From the NCBI GenBank assembly GCA_965371355.1, contig CBDUYD010000039.1:1-19753 (forward strand): DNA of 19,753 bases. Direction: 5' to 3'. Below, one piece after another: positions 1-8,589 of the stretch; position 1 is the first letter of the stretch, and every line of letters starts with the position of its first letter. A program made the translations under genes and the position numbers. Under the pieces are notes generated by a model. It was not told the DNA's origin, made no database searches, and worked only from the letters and a program-made list of their open reading frames with translations. This DNA comes from JASJHI01 sp965371355. GTDB taxonomy: Bacteria; Actinomycetota; Acidimicrobiia; Acidimicrobiales; Ilumatobacteraceae.

Positions 1-992
1 TCGGTGGCGACGAAGTGCCGGAGGTCGTGGAGGCGGACGCCGGGCATGCCCTCCTTCTCACACAGTCGTCTGAACGACCGGGACACAGAGTCGGGGAACC
101 ATGGCGCGCTGCCATCGGCCGTGTTGCTGAACACGAAGGCGTCAGCAGGAGGCACGACCCGACACATGGCGGCGCGATCCATCATCCGCTCCCGGTGATC
201 TGCGACTGCTCCGGCAGTCCCGGCATCGAGAGACACTCGACGGGCCGAGTGCGTCTTGGTGCCCTTCTCGACCAACCCGTCGGGACCCAACACGATGCCC
301 CGCTCGATTGAAACGGTCGCGGTGTCGAGGTCGACGTCGGTCCATCGCAGCGCGATCAACTCCGAGCGGCGAGCGCCCGTCGCAGCGGCGAGCATCAGAT
401 AGCACGCGAGATCGGGCGACCCCTCCGCGGCCCGACGCAGAACCCGCGCCAGGTCCTCCCTCGCCGGCGGCTGGATATCCGACACCGGCACGCGAGGAGG
501 CGTCGTCGCGATCGCCGGGTTGATGCCGATCCAACCCCACTTCACGCCCTGGTTCAAAGCTCTTCGCAGGATGCCGTGAATCCGCCGCACCGTGCCCGGC
601 GCCAACGGACGACCGCCCGACCCGCCCGACGCCAGGAGCCGCCGGTAGAACGCGTCGAGTTCGGCCGGCTTCAGGCGGGCGAGCGACTTCGACCCGAGCG
701 CCGGCATCAGCGAGCGGTCGATGTAGCCCCGCGTCTCCTTCACCGTCTTGGGCGAGAAGTCCGGGGCGGCGAACTCGAACCATGTCTCGAGCAACTCCCC
801 CACGGTCGCCGTCGTCCGCGCCGTCAGGCCGCGCTCGGCCTCGGTCACCATCGCGGCGAGCGTGCGCTGCGCCTCGCGCTTACCGCCGCGCACCGTTCGC
901 GTCGAATACCGCTTCTTGCCGGTGAGTGGATCGTGGCCGAGGTACACCCTCAGCTCCCACGACGCCCCCCGCTGTCTCATGAAGCCCTTCAT
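1..992 (-). CDS. Tyrosine recombinase (phage-type integrase), 3' end cut by window
   Basis: Site-specific recombinase expected to integrate and excise a mobile element. The open frame runs 330 codons from ATG at 992 and leaves the window without a stop. Domains seen: a small arm-type DNA-binding region (residues 1-55, with WELRVYLGHDPLTGKKRYSTR), a helical core-binding domain (about 62-160), then the catalytic domain. Catalytic residues visible are R208 in TGARRSEL, K246 in KGTKTHSARR, and H322 and R325 in LHDLRHFVAT. The last His/Trp and the nucleophilic Tyr lie beyond position 1, so activity cannot be judged. The start is chosen because GGAAGGAG (1001-1008 on the other strand) sits 8 nt upstream; a second in-frame ATG at 980 is less well placed. 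The gene begins about 100 bases past the 3' end of tRNA-Glu and points away from it, as expected at one end of an element inserted at a tRNA gene. The family call is firm; the element itself is inferred. Confidence 0.93.
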   Translation of the reverse strand, partial: MKGFMRQRGASWELRVYLGHDPLTGKKRYSTRTVRGGKREAQRTLAAMVTEAERGLTARTTATVGELLETWFEFAAPDFSPKTVKETRGYIDRSLMPALGSKSLARLKPAELDAFYRRLLASGGSGGRPLAPGTVRRIHGILRRALNQGVKWGWIGINPAIATTPPRVPVSDIQPPAREDLARVLRRAAEGSPDLACYLMLAAATGARRSELIALRWTDVDLDTATVSIERGIVLGPDGLVEKGTKTHSARRVSLDAGTAGAVADHRERMMDRAAMCRVVPPADAFVFSNTADGSAPWFPDSVSRSFRRLCEKEGMPGVRLHDLRHFVAT

Positions 993-1000
993 AGCCGTTT

Positions 1001-1008
1001 CTCCTTCC
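1001..1008 (-). promoter_or_regulatory. Ribosome binding site of the integrase
   Basis: GGAAGGAG read on the minus strand, 8 nt before the ATG at 992. It is a strong Shine-Dalgarno sequence and decides the integrase start. Confidence 0.75.
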
Positions 1009-1012
1009 AGAG

Positions 1013-1032
1013 AGATTGGCATCAGATTGGCA
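1013..1032. repeat. Two 9-bp direct repeats 11 bp apart, upstream of integrase
   Basis: AGATTGGCA occurs at 1013-1021 and again at 1024-1032, an 11-bp period or about one helical turn. The pair lies in the integrase leader, between the tRNA-Glu hairpin and the integrase ribosome binding site. Possible roles are an operator, or an arm-type or accessory site for the recombinase or an excisionase. The sequence shows only the repeat and its position. Confidence 0.5.
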
Positions 1033-1051
1033 ACGACTCCAATGAAGCAGG

Positions 1052-1075
1052 AGAGCCACTCCGAAGAGTGGCTCT
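1052..1075 (-). terminator. Hairpin downstream of tRNA-Glu
   Basis: Perfect 10-bp stem AGAGCCACTC/GAGTGGCTCT around a four-base loop (TTCG on the minus strand), starting 19 bases past the 3' end of tRNA-Glu. No clear U tract follows, which is common for terminators in high-GC actinobacteria. It probably ends the tRNA transcript before the integrase gene. It could instead belong to the inserted element. Confidence 0.6.
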
Positions 1076-1093
1076 GACCTGGTGTTTTCTTCG

Positions 1094-1166
1094 CAGCCCG
1101 TACGGGATTCGAACCCGTGCCGCCACCTTGAGAGGGTGGTGTCCTAGGCCACTAGACGAACGGGCC
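1094..1166 (-). tRNA. tRNA-Glu (anticodon CTC)
   Basis: A 73-nt cloverleaf on the minus strand. The acceptor arm pairs GGCCCGT with ACGGGCT, with a G-U pair at 1:72. The anticodon stem is CCACC/GGTGG around loop CTCTCAA, giving anticodon CTC, which reads GAG. The T arm is ACGGG-TTCGAAT-CCCGT and the discriminator base is G. CCA is not encoded. The tRNA is intact, so if an element inserted here it restored the gene end. The neighbour upstream is tRNA-Gln, and the integrase lies immediately downstream. Confidence 0.96.
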
Positions 1167-1256
1167 AAGCTGCGCCGGATGACGATAGCAGCGCCCGATT
1201 CCGATGCCACACGGAGCACGCCCGCGCCCATCCGGCGTCGCCGCACCCCGGGAACG

Positions 1257-1286
1257 ACGAACGCCGGCCCGGAGGCCGGCGTTCGT
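1257..1286. terminator. GC-rich hairpin between tRNA-Gln and tRNA-Glu
   Basis: Perfect 13-bp stem (1257-1269 with 1274-1286) around a four-base loop, 7 bases from the 3' end of tRNA-Gln. It has no T-rich tail. The stem is symmetrical, so it could act on either strand. The likely role is a terminator or processing element separating the two tRNA genes. If it terminates, tRNA-Glu needs its own promoter in the stretch 1167-1256. Confidence 0.65.
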
Positions 1287-1292
1287 GTCGAG

Positions 1293-1364
1293 CTGGGGTG
1301 AGAGGGATCGAACCCCTAACTACAGAACCAGAATCTGCTGTGTTGCCTGTTACACCACACCCCA
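1293..1364 (-). tRNA. tRNA-Gln (anticodon CTG)
   Basis: A 72-nt cloverleaf on the minus strand. The acceptor arm pairs TGGGGTG with CACCCCA and the discriminator is G. The anticodon stem is GCAGA/TCTGT with one G-U pair, around loop TTCTGGT, giving anticodon CTG, which reads CAG. The T arm contains GGTTCGATCC. The T1-A72 pair is typical of bacterial tRNA-Gln. CCA is not encoded. It lies 56 bases downstream of the DUF218 gene and in line with gltX. Confidence 0.96.
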
Positions 1365-1420
1365 CCGCAGTGGTGACCCGACGAAACGGCGGACCGATGC
1401 GAGGTGCGATTGTAGCGCCC

Positions 1421-2347
1421 TCACGAGGTGAGACCACTCAGGCGTGCGAAGCCGATGAGTCGCCCGACCGCGACACCTGCCGCCTCGCTCGCATGTCGGC
1501 GCAGCGAACTCGGACCGGTCACGACCGAGTAGGGAGTGGGTGACACGTACGCGGTCAAGCCGACGTCCTCGGCGATCAGGCGGCTGCGCAACGCGTGATA
1601 CGGATCGGTCACGATCAACACCTCACCTAGCCCGCGCGTACCGATCATGTCGGCGACCGATTCGAGCGACTCATACGAGTTCGAACCCGAGTTCTCCAAG
1701 AGGACAGCCTCGGCCGGAACCCCCCGTTCGACGAGGTAGGCCTCGGATGCCTCGGCCTCGGTGAAGCGGTCGCCGGGCAGATTGCCGCCGGTAGTGATCA
1801 CCAGCGGGGCGAGCCCGTCACCCCACAGGTCGACGACGTGGTCGAGTCTCGCGGCGAGCTGCGGAGAAGGTGCTCCGTCGTACTGTGCGGCACCCATCAC
1901 GACGATCGCATCGACAGGTCGTGCCTGGTCGGAACGTCCGACCGACCAGACCTGCACGAACGAGACGGCGTAGTAGACGCCGAGCGCGACGACGAGGATC
2001 GCAGCGACGAGCAGGACCCACGGCCATCGCCTCCGGCGCGCGGTGTAGATGCGCGCTGCGCCGGGAGGCCGCTGTGTCGCCGCTGCGGTCGCCGGAGTCG
2101 GTGCCGCAGATGGAGTCGAAGTAGCAGGGTTGATCGTCGTGTCGGCGGCCGGCGCCGCGCCGGGAGGTGTCTCGGCGGGCACGTCGACCACGGTCTCGGC
2201 GGGAGCTTCATCGGACCCGGCGCCGTACCCGGCCAAGAGCGAGTCGAGGTCGGGACGGTCGAGGTCGACCGCGCCGACCGTGTCGGACATCGGGACGATC
2301 TCGGGCATGCCGCTGCCGGGCGACGGGTCGTCCGACGGCCGCGACAT
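1421..2347 (-). CDS. Membrane-anchored DUF218 (YdcF/SanA/ElyC-like) protein
   Basis: A 308-residue protein. Residues 1-107 are a Pro/Ala/Thr-rich tail without a recognised domain. They end in the basic run RRRR just before a single membrane span (about 108-130), so the tail should be cytoplasmic and the rest outside. Residues 145-300 form a DUF218 domain with AIVVMGAAQYDGAPSPQL, VITTGGNLPGDRFTEAEA, the acidic/Asn motif ENSGSNSYES and VLIVTDPYHALRSR. Characterised relatives such as SanA and ElyC are tied to envelope integrity, but the reaction is unknown. The open frame extends upstream into gltX. The ATG at 2347 is chosen because it follows the gltX stop by 8 bases, with a GGGGGAG ribosome site inside the end of gltX. 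It is very likely co-transcribed with gltX. Confidence 0.87.
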   Translation of the reverse strand: MSRPSDDPSPGSGMPEIVPMSDTVGAVDLDRPDLDSLLAGYGAGSDEAPAETVVDVPAETPPGAAPAADTTINPATSTPSAAPTPATAAATQRPPGAARIYTARRRRWPWVLLVAAILVVALGVYYAVSFVQVWSVGRSDQARPVDAIVVMGAAQYDGAPSPQLAARLDHVVDLWGDGLAPLVITTGGNLPGDRFTEAEASEAYLVERGVPAEAVLLENSGSNSYESLESVADMIGTRGLGEVLIVTDPYHALRSRLIAEDVGLTAYVSPTPYSVVTGPSSLRRHASEAAGVAVGRLIGFARLSGLTS

Positions 2348-2355
2348 CAGCTGAC

Positions 2356-3768
2356 TCACTCCCCCGTCCGGTCGAACGCCCGGTCGAGGGCCACGTCGAT
2401 CCGTCGGAGGGTCTCGTCGCGACCGAGCACCTCGAGCGACTCGAACAGTGGCGGGCCGACCGATCGGCCGGTGACCGCCACCCGCACCGGGGCCTGGGCC
2501 TTGCCGAGCTTGATCCCGTAGGCCGCCATCGACGACTCGATCGACTCCTTCAGCGCCGCCGAATCCCACGACCCGAGAGTGGCGTAGGCATTACGCACGT
2601 CGCGCAGCAGGGGCACGGCCCACTCCGGCTTCATCGCCTTGTCCCATGACTTCGCGTCGAAGTCGAGATCGACACCCTCGCCGAGGAACAGGAAATCGAC
2701 CACGCCCGGCACCTCTCTCATCGTCACCAGCCGTTGCTGGATGTGGGGGGCGATCCGGGCGAAGCGCTCAAGGCTCCAGTCGGGCGGCAGCTCGGCCGAG
2801 GCGGCGTCGACGAACTCGTCGAGCGGCATCATCCGGATGTAGTCGCCATTGAAGGCGTCGAGCTTCTTGACGTCGAAGAACGCCGGGGAATGCGTCACGT
2901 CCTCGAGCCGGAAGGTCTCCTCGATCTCGGCCCACGTCGTGATCTCGTTGTCGCCCGGCGGCGTCCAACCGAGCGTCATCAGGTAGTTCACCATCGCGTC
3001 GGGCAGGTACCCCTCGTCGCGGTACTGCTCGAGCGCGACCTTGTCGCGGCGCTTGGAGAGCTTCTTGCGCTGTTCGTTGACCAGCACCGGCACGTGTGCC
3101 CACACCGGCGGCGCGTGCCCGAGCGCTTCCCACAACATCTGCTGCTTCGGTGTGTTCGGCAGGTGCTCCTCGGCGCGCACCACGTGAGTGATCCCCATCT
3201 CGATGTCGTCGACGACGTTGGCGAGGATGAAGACGGGCATGCCGTTGCCGCGCAACAGCACGAAGTCCTCGATCGTCGAGTTGTCGAATCTCACCTCGCC
3301 GCGGACGAGATCGTCGACGACCGTGGTGCCCTCGGGAACCCGGAACCGGAGCACCCGTCCGGGACCCGGCCCGAGCCCGCGGTCGCGGGAGTACCCGTCG
3401 TAGCCGGTGATACCGAGCTCGTTCGCCCGCTGCTGGACGTCGTCGCCCGACAGATCGCAGTAGTAGGCGTGGCCCGACTCGTAGAGGCGCTGCGCGGCCG
3501 CGATGTGCGCGTCGGCGAAGTCGGACTGGAAGTGCGGACCCTCGAAGTGCGGATCGTCGTCGGAGATGCCGATCCAGGCCAGCGCCTCGATGATCCCCTG
3601 CGTCCACTCGGGCCGATTGCGAACCTCGTCGGTGTCCTCGATGCGCAACACGAATGTGCCCCCGAGCCGGTGCGCGAGCGCCCAGTTGTGCAGGGCCGTC
3701 CGCGCGCCACCGACGTGGAAGAAGCCGGTCGGCGACGGAGCGAATCGGAGGCGTGGTGAATCGGCCAT
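2356..3768 (-). CDS. gltX: Glutamyl-tRNA synthetase
   Basis: A 470-residue class I aminoacyl-tRNA synthetase that charges glutamate onto tRNA in the cytoplasm. The N-terminus carries PSPTGFFHVGGARTAL with the HIGH-type signature HVGG at residues 18-21. The acceptor-binding fold follows, with FVLRIEDTD. The KMSKS-type loop KKLSKR lies near residue 234, and a helical anticodon-binding domain completes the protein. Length fits the bacterial GltX family (about 460-500). The start has GGAG 7 nt upstream. Its own likely substrates, tRNA-Gln and tRNA-Glu, lie about 1 kb downstream on the same strand. In many actinobacteria a non-discriminating GltX also loads tRNA-Gln, followed by GatCAB amidation. 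Whether this one does so cannot be read from the window. Confidence 0.97.
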   Translation of the reverse strand: MADSPRLRFAPSPTGFFHVGGARTALHNWALAHRLGGTFVLRIEDTDEVRNRPEWTQGIIEALAWIGISDDDPHFEGPHFQSDFADAHIAAAQRLYESGHAYYCDLSGDDVQQRANELGITGYDGYSRDRGLGPGPGRVLRFRVPEGTTVVDDLVRGEVRFDNSTIEDFVLLRGNGMPVFILANVVDDIEMGITHVVRAEEHLPNTPKQQMLWEALGHAPPVWAHVPVLVNEQRKKLSKRRDKVALEQYRDEGYLPDAMVNYLMTLGWTPPGDNEITTWAEIEETFRLEDVTHSPAFFDVKKLDAFNGDYIRMMPLDEFVDAASAELPPDWSLERFARIAPHIQQRLVTMREVPGVVDFLFLGEGVDLDFDAKSWDKAMKPEWAVPLLRDVRNAYATLGSWDSAALKESIESSMAAYGIKLGKAQAPVRVAVTGRSVGPPLFESLEVLGRDETLRRIDVALDRAFDRTGE

Positions 3769-3790
3769 GGTGGTCTCCGACGCTATCCCT

Positions 3791-3820
3791 CGATGCCCGA
3801 TCGCCGGGCTCGCGGCATCG
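3791..3820. other. Possible stem-loop between the dehydrogenase gene and gltX
   Basis: The 69-base gap between the dehydrogenase stop and the gltX start holds two competing inverted repeats: CGATGCC (3791-3797) with GGCATCG (3814-3820), and GCCCG (3795-3799) with CGGGC (3805-3809). They could make an attenuator or a weak terminator ahead of gltX. No U tract is present and the evidence is thin. Confidence 0.3.
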
Positions 3821-3837
3821 GTGTGGCTCGCGTGGCG

Positions 3838-6800
3838 TCACCCGCGACGGACGGCGGCCGATGTCAACGTCAGGTTGCGCAACTGGCGCAGCGCAACCGA
3901 GAGCGTGGTCAGATCGAGGCTCTCGGCCCGGCGGATCTCATTGTGCATCGCCATCGCACGGGCTACCGCCCGCTCGTTGGCCTCGATCCACTCCTCGGGC
4001 GAACCGTCGGTGGCGCGGATGACGTGCGCCGTGAGGTTGGCGAGACCCGACATCAGATCGTCGCGCAAGGATGACCGCGCCTGTGTCTGCCAGCGGTTGG
4101 TTCTCGGGAGGCCCCCGATCCCGTCCCACAGCCAGGCGAGCTCGAACGACTCGAAGACCGACCAGTAGGCCGTGGCGGCCTCGTCAACTTCACAGTCCTC
4201 GGCACCGGCCATCTCGATGATGTCGAACCCGGGGTGCAGCCACGGCCAGCGGGCGGCCCGGTGGGCGAGGTCGGGCGGGACGCCGCTCGCCTCCATCTCC
4301 GCGGAAGTGCTCGCGATCCGATCGGCGACGACACCGGTCACGAGCTCGTCTAGCGATCGCTGCAGCAACCGGAGCCCCGGCGCGAACGTCTCGATCGCGC
4401 GGGCGATGTCGAGTGGAGGATGGCGGTGCCGGAGCAGCCAGACCGCGCCCCGTTCGACCATCGCGCGGGCCGTGCGGAACAGCTCGAGCTGCGTATCGAG
4501 ATCGACCGACGATCCCAGCTCGTCGATCTCGCGGAACAGCCCGTCGAAGCCGAAGATGTTCCGCGATGCGATGAATGCCCGCGCGACATCCGGGAGCGAC
4601 GCACCGGAATCCTCCGTCATCCGGTGGTCGAACGAGATCCCGGCCAGGTTGACCATGTTGTTGACCAGTCCGGTCGTGATGATCTCGCGGCGAAGGATGT
4701 GCGAGCGGATGGCGTCTGGGTAGCGCTCGCGCAGCGGTTCGGGAAAGTAGCTCATCAGGTCGGGCTCGAGCACCGGGTCGTCCGGAAGATCGGTCTCGAG
4801 AATCTCCTGCACGTCGACGTTCTTGGTGTAGGCGATCATCACCGCGAACTCGGGGATCCGCAGCCCGCTGCCGCCGCTCTGGCGCTCGGCGATCTGCTTG
4901 TCGGTCGGAAGGAACTCGAGCGAGCGGTCGAGCACCCCGTCCGCTTCGAGCGCATCGAGATATCGGGCGTGCACGTGGACCATCGGCAGCGCCCGGTTGC
5001 GCGCCACCATCAGCGCGAGCGTCTGCGAGCGATTGTCGTCGAGCACCAACTGGGCGACCTCGTCGGTCATCTCCGCGAGCAGCTGGTTGCGCTGCTTCAC
5101 CGTCAACTCGCCGTTGCGAACGACCTGGTCGAGCAGGATCTTGATGTTGACCTCGTGGTCGCTGCAGTCGACGCCCGCCGAGTTGTCGATCGCGTCCGCG
5201 TACACCAGACCGCCGGCGATCGCGTACTCGATGCGTCCGAGTTGGGTGATCCCGAGGTTGCCGCCCTCGCCGATGATCCTGCACCGCAACTCGGACGCAT
5301 CGATCCGGACCGCGTCGTTGTGACGGTCGCCGACCGACTCGTCGGTCTCGGTCGTCGCCTTGACATAAGTGCCGATGCCGCCGTTCCACAGCAGGTCGAC
5401 CGGAGCCTTCAGGATCGCGGAGATCAGCGCGGCAGGAGTCAGCTCGCTCACCGACGGATCGAGACCGAGCACCCGGCGCACCTCGGGGCTGAGGGGAACC
5501 GACTTCAGGCTGCGCGGGTAGACGCCGCCCCCCTCGGAGATCAGCGCCGTGTCGTAGTCGGTCCAGCTCGAGCGCGGCAGTCCGAACAGACGGAGCCGTT
5601 CGGCGTAGGCCACCTCCGGGACGGGATCCGGGTCGAGGAACACATGCCGATGATCGAACGCGGCGACCAACCGGATGTGCTCGGAAATCAACATCCCGTT
5701 GCCGAACACATCGCCCGACATGTCACCGATCCCGACGACGGTGATCTCGTCGACATCGGCATCGAGGCCGAGCACACGGGTGTGCCGCCGCACGCTCTCC
5801 CATGCGCCTCGCGCGGTGATGCCCATCGCCTTGTGGTCGTACCCTTCGCTGCCACCCGAAGCGAACGCGTCGCCGAGCCAGAACCCGGCTTCGATCGCCA
5901 TCTCGTTGGCGATGTCGCTGAACGTCGCGGTGCCCTTGTCGGCTGCCACGACGAGGTACGGATCCTCGCCGTCGTAGATCACGGTGTCGGGCGGATGGAC
6001 GACACGGCCGTCCTCGAGGTTGTCGGTGAGGTCGAGGAGCGCTCCGATGAAGCGCTTGTAGCGGTCGATCCCCTCACTTCGTACGGCGTCGCGATCGGAG
6101 AAGGCTGCGGTCGACTGCTTGACGACGAACCCGCCCTTCGCGCCGACGGGGACGATGACCGCATTCTTCACCATCTGCGCCTTGACCAGCCCGAGCACCT
6201 CGGTGCGGAAGTCCTCCGGCCGGTCGCTCCAGCGCAGCCCACCCCGGGCGATGCGCCCGCCGCGAAGGTGCACCCCCTCGACCTTCGGCGAGCACACCCA
6301 GATCTCGAACATCGGCTTCGGCTCGGGGAGGAAGGAGATCGCCGACGGATCGAACTTGATCGCGATCTCGTCACAGAGACCGCGGTCGCCCATCCGCTGG
6401 AATGCGTTCGTCCGCAGTGTCGCATCGATCAGCATCAGGACCGCCCGGCAGATGCGGTCGTCGTCGAGTGACGGCACCCGATCGAGACGTTCGAGCACGT
6501 CGGTTCGGAGCGCATCGACCACGACTGCGGCCTGGTCCGGTGGGGGCTCACTCGCCGGGTCGAATCGGGCGTCGAACAGCGTCGCCAGCGCTTGCGCCAG
6601 CTCGGCGTGGCGCACGAGGGCCTGTTCGATGTAGCTCTGGCTGAAGGGGAACCCGGCCTGCTGGAGGTACCGGCTGTAGGTGCGCAGCACGGCGACCTGC
6701 CGCCCGGTGAGTCCGGCGGCGAGGATCAGCCGGTTGAGACCGTCGGCCTCGACCTTTCCCGCGACGAGCGCGGCGAACGCGGCACGCACCTCGGCCAGCT

Positions 6801-8589
6801 GTTTGTCGGCGCGCTCGGGCCGACCGACCGCTCCTTCGAACAGGACACCGATGTCGTAGAGGTGCACCAATCCGTCGGGCTGCTCGAACACGTACGGCCG
6901 CTCGTCGACCGCGTGGAGACCGAGGTAGCCGAGCAGCGGGACCAGCTCGGCGATCGTGGCCGCCTCGCCACTCCGGAAGACGCGGAAGCGCCACTGGTCG
7001 TCGGCATCGTCGATCGACCTGCCGAGCGAGGTCTCGAGCGCGTCGGGCGAACCCGGTTCGACATGCAGGAGGCGGGCGACATGGATGAGGTCGAACGCCG
7101 ACCGCTCCGCGGGAACCCGAGCCTTGTAGTCGGACGGGATCGCGTCGCGGACATCGCGGAACACTCCCCGGCCCTCGACCTCGCCGAGCACCTCGACGAG
7201 CGCATCCTGGGAGCGTTCGTCCCATGTCGCCGTCGCCTCGTCAACCTGCGCGGCGAGACGGTCGAGGTCGACATCGGCCGAGCGGACGGTCATCGAGATG
7301 CGGGCCAGCGAGCTCGCACCGAGCAGTGTTCGCACGCCGCGGACCTCGCTGTCGTAGGCGTGCCCGACGAGGCGCTCGACCAGCGTGGGGAGGCCCGATC
7401 CGAACCGGGCCCGAGGCACGTAGACGAGCACCGTCGTCCAAGGGCCCACAGGTTCGGCGACGCCGAACACCCGGACGATCCGGCGCTCCTGGAGACCGAC
7501 GATGTCGATGACGAGCGTCGCCAGCGCGTGCGCGTCGAGCTCGAAGATCAAGTCGCGTGGAAGGGTCTCGACGACATTCTTCACCGCCCGCCCGGTGAAA
7601 CTCTGCACCGACGCACCAGCGAGCGCGAGGACCTCGCTTGCACGTTCTCCGACCGTGGGGATGGCGAACACGCTCTCGCGGTAGGCCCCGCTTCCGAGCA
7701 GGCCGATGAACCGGTGCTCGACCGACGTGCCGGGTGGGCGGATGGCGATCGAGGTGAACCGTGCAGACCGGTGGATCATCGAGACCGCGTCGGCGCGGGC
7801 GATGACGACCTCGTCGTCGGAGACGGACGAAGGAGGATCGGCCTCGACCGCGGAGAACCTCGCGTCGGGCCGGTACTCGCCGAGCTCGCTGCCCGGGATG
7901 AGGGTCAGCTCCGGCGATCCCGCACCACCGGTGCGCTCGTAGGAAGCCGCGCCGAGGAACACGAAGTGCTGCTCGCCGAGCCACTCGAGCAGCGGATCGC
8001 CGTCGGTGAGCGAACGCATACGATCGCGCATCGTCGGAAAGTCGTCGACCACCATCTGCACCTCGGCGATCGCATCGCGGACCTCGTCGGCGACGAGCTG
8101 CACGCGGTCGGGCGGACATCGGTCGAGCTCGATCAACGTCCACGCCTCGAGATCGCGGGACGTGAGCGCGTCGTCGAATCCGGTGATGCGGTGTTGTTGA
8201 TCGCGTACGACCGGCAGCATCGGATGGACGAGCAGGTGAATGCCGAGGCCGTGACGATCGAGCACCATCCGCACGGTGTCGACGAGGAACGGGATGTCGT
8301 CGGTGACGAACATGAGCACCGAACTCTCGGTCCTCCAGCCATCGCGCTCGACCTCCGGCGAGAGCATCTCGACGAGGATCTCCCCGGGGAGCCGCGTTCG
8401 ACCCAGCGCGAGGTGGGTGACCGCCGCGGCGTACGCGGCGTCGAGGCGACGGGCATCGGCGTCGTCGGGAGGGAGCTCTCGGTAGTAGCGCTCGACGAAT
8501 TGCGCGAGCACGTCGTCGTCCGGGCGACGTTGCCCCGCGATGTCGATGAGCGCGCTCACCGTCTCCGCCACGTCGCTGTGGGTCCTCAT
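3838..8589 (-). CDS. NAD-specific glutamate dehydrogenase, large (about 180 kDa) type
   Basis: A 1583-residue protein of the large NAD-dependent glutamate dehydrogenase family (Bac_GDH). It interconverts glutamate with 2-oxoglutarate and ammonium, usually in the catabolic direction. The length fits the family (about 1580-1650). The N-terminal half has ACT-like regulatory stretches, for example SSVLMFVTDDIPFLVDTVRM near residues 85-105. The catalytic core has MFEIWVCSPKVEGVHLRGG and ARGGLRWSDRPEDFRTEVLG (about 759-795), then VPVGAKGGFVVK with the presumed catalytic Lys (about 813-824). The dinucleotide region contains VVGIGDMSGDVFGNGM near 948. The start at 8589 has only a weak GAGG site 5 nt upstream. 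It is the first gene of the minus-strand run that leads into gltX. Two antisense frames of more than 680 codons lie opposite it and look like GC-driven shadows. Confidence 0.96.
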   Translation of the reverse strand: MRTHSDVAETVSALIDIAGQRRPDDDVLAQFVERYYRELPPDDADARRLDAAYAAAVTHLALGRTRLPGEILVEMLSPEVERDGWRTESSVLMFVTDDIPFLVDTVRMVLDRHGLGIHLLVHPMLPVVRDQQHRITGFDDALTSRDLEAWTLIELDRCPPDRVQLVADEVRDAIAEVQMVVDDFPTMRDRMRSLTDGDPLLEWLGEQHFVFLGAASYERTGGAGSPELTLIPGSELGEYRPDARFSAVEADPPSSVSDDEVVIARADAVSMIHRSARFTSIAIRPPGTSVEHRFIGLLGSGAYRESVFAIPTVGERASEVLALAGASVQSFTGRAVKNVVETLPRDLIFELDAHALATLVIDIVGLQERRIVRVFGVAEPVGPWTTVLVYVPRARFGSGLPTLVERLVGHAYDSEVRGVRTLLGASSLARISMTVRSADVDLDRLAAQVDEATATWDERSQDALVEVLGEVEGRGVFRDVRDAIPSDYKARVPAERSAFDLIHVARLLHVEPGSPDALETSLGRSIDDADDQWRFRVFRSGEAATIAELVPLLGYLGLHAVDERPYVFEQPDGLVHLYDIGVLFEGAVGRPERADKQLAEVRAAFAALVAGKVEADGLNRLILAAGLTGRQVAVLRTYSRYLQQAGFPFSQSYIEQALVRHAELAQALATLFDARFDPASEPPPDQAAVVVDALRTDVLERLDRVPSLDDDRICRAVLMLIDATLRTNAFQRMGDRGLCDEIAIKFDPSAISFLPEPKPMFEIWVCSPKVEGVHLRGGRIARGGLRWSDRPEDFRTEVLGLVKAQMVKNAVIVPVGAKGGFVVKQSTAAFSDRDAVRSEGIDRYKRFIGALLDLTDNLEDGRVVHPPDTVIYDGEDPYLVVAADKGTATFSDIANEMAIEAGFWLGDAFASGGSEGYDHKAMGITARGAWESVRRHTRVLGLDADVDEITVVGIGDMSGDVFGNGMLISEHIRLVAAFDHRHVFLDPDPVPEVAYAERLRLFGLPRSSWTDYDTALISEGGGVYPRSLKSVPLSPEVRRVLGLDPSVSELTPAALISAILKAPVDLLWNGGIGTYVKATTETDESVGDRHNDAVRIDASELRCRIIGEGGNLGITQLGRIEYAIAGGLVYADAIDNSAGVDCSDHEVNIKILLDQVVRNGELTVKQRNQLLAEMTDEVAQLVLDDNRSQTLALMVARNRALPMVHVHARYLDALEADGVLDRSLEFLPTDKQIAERQSGGSGLRIPEFAVMIAYTKNVDVQEILETDLPDDPVLEPDLMSYFPEPLRERYPDAIRSHILRREIITTGLVNNMVNLAGISFDHRMTEDSGASLPDVARAFIASRNIFGFDGLFREIDELGSSVDLDTQLELFRTARAMVERGAVWLLRHRHPPLDIARAIETFAPGLRLLQRSLDELVTGVVADRIASTSAEMEASGVPPDLAHRAARWPWLHPGFDIIEMAGAEDCEVDEAATAYWSVFESFELAWLWDGIGGLPRTNRWQTQARSSLRDDLMSGLANLTAHVIRATDGSPEEWIEANERAVARAMAMHNEIRRAESLDLTTLSVALRQLRNLTLTSAAVRRG

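Noticed and set aside
2348..2569. Upstream extension of the DUF218 gene into gltX
   Set aside because: Those residues are Arg/Gly-rich shadow sequence. The ATG at 2347 with a ribosome site fits the gltX stop.
2734..3759. A 341-codon plus-strand frame opposite gltX
   Set aside because: Low-complexity composition, no domain, fully antisense to a conserved synthetase.
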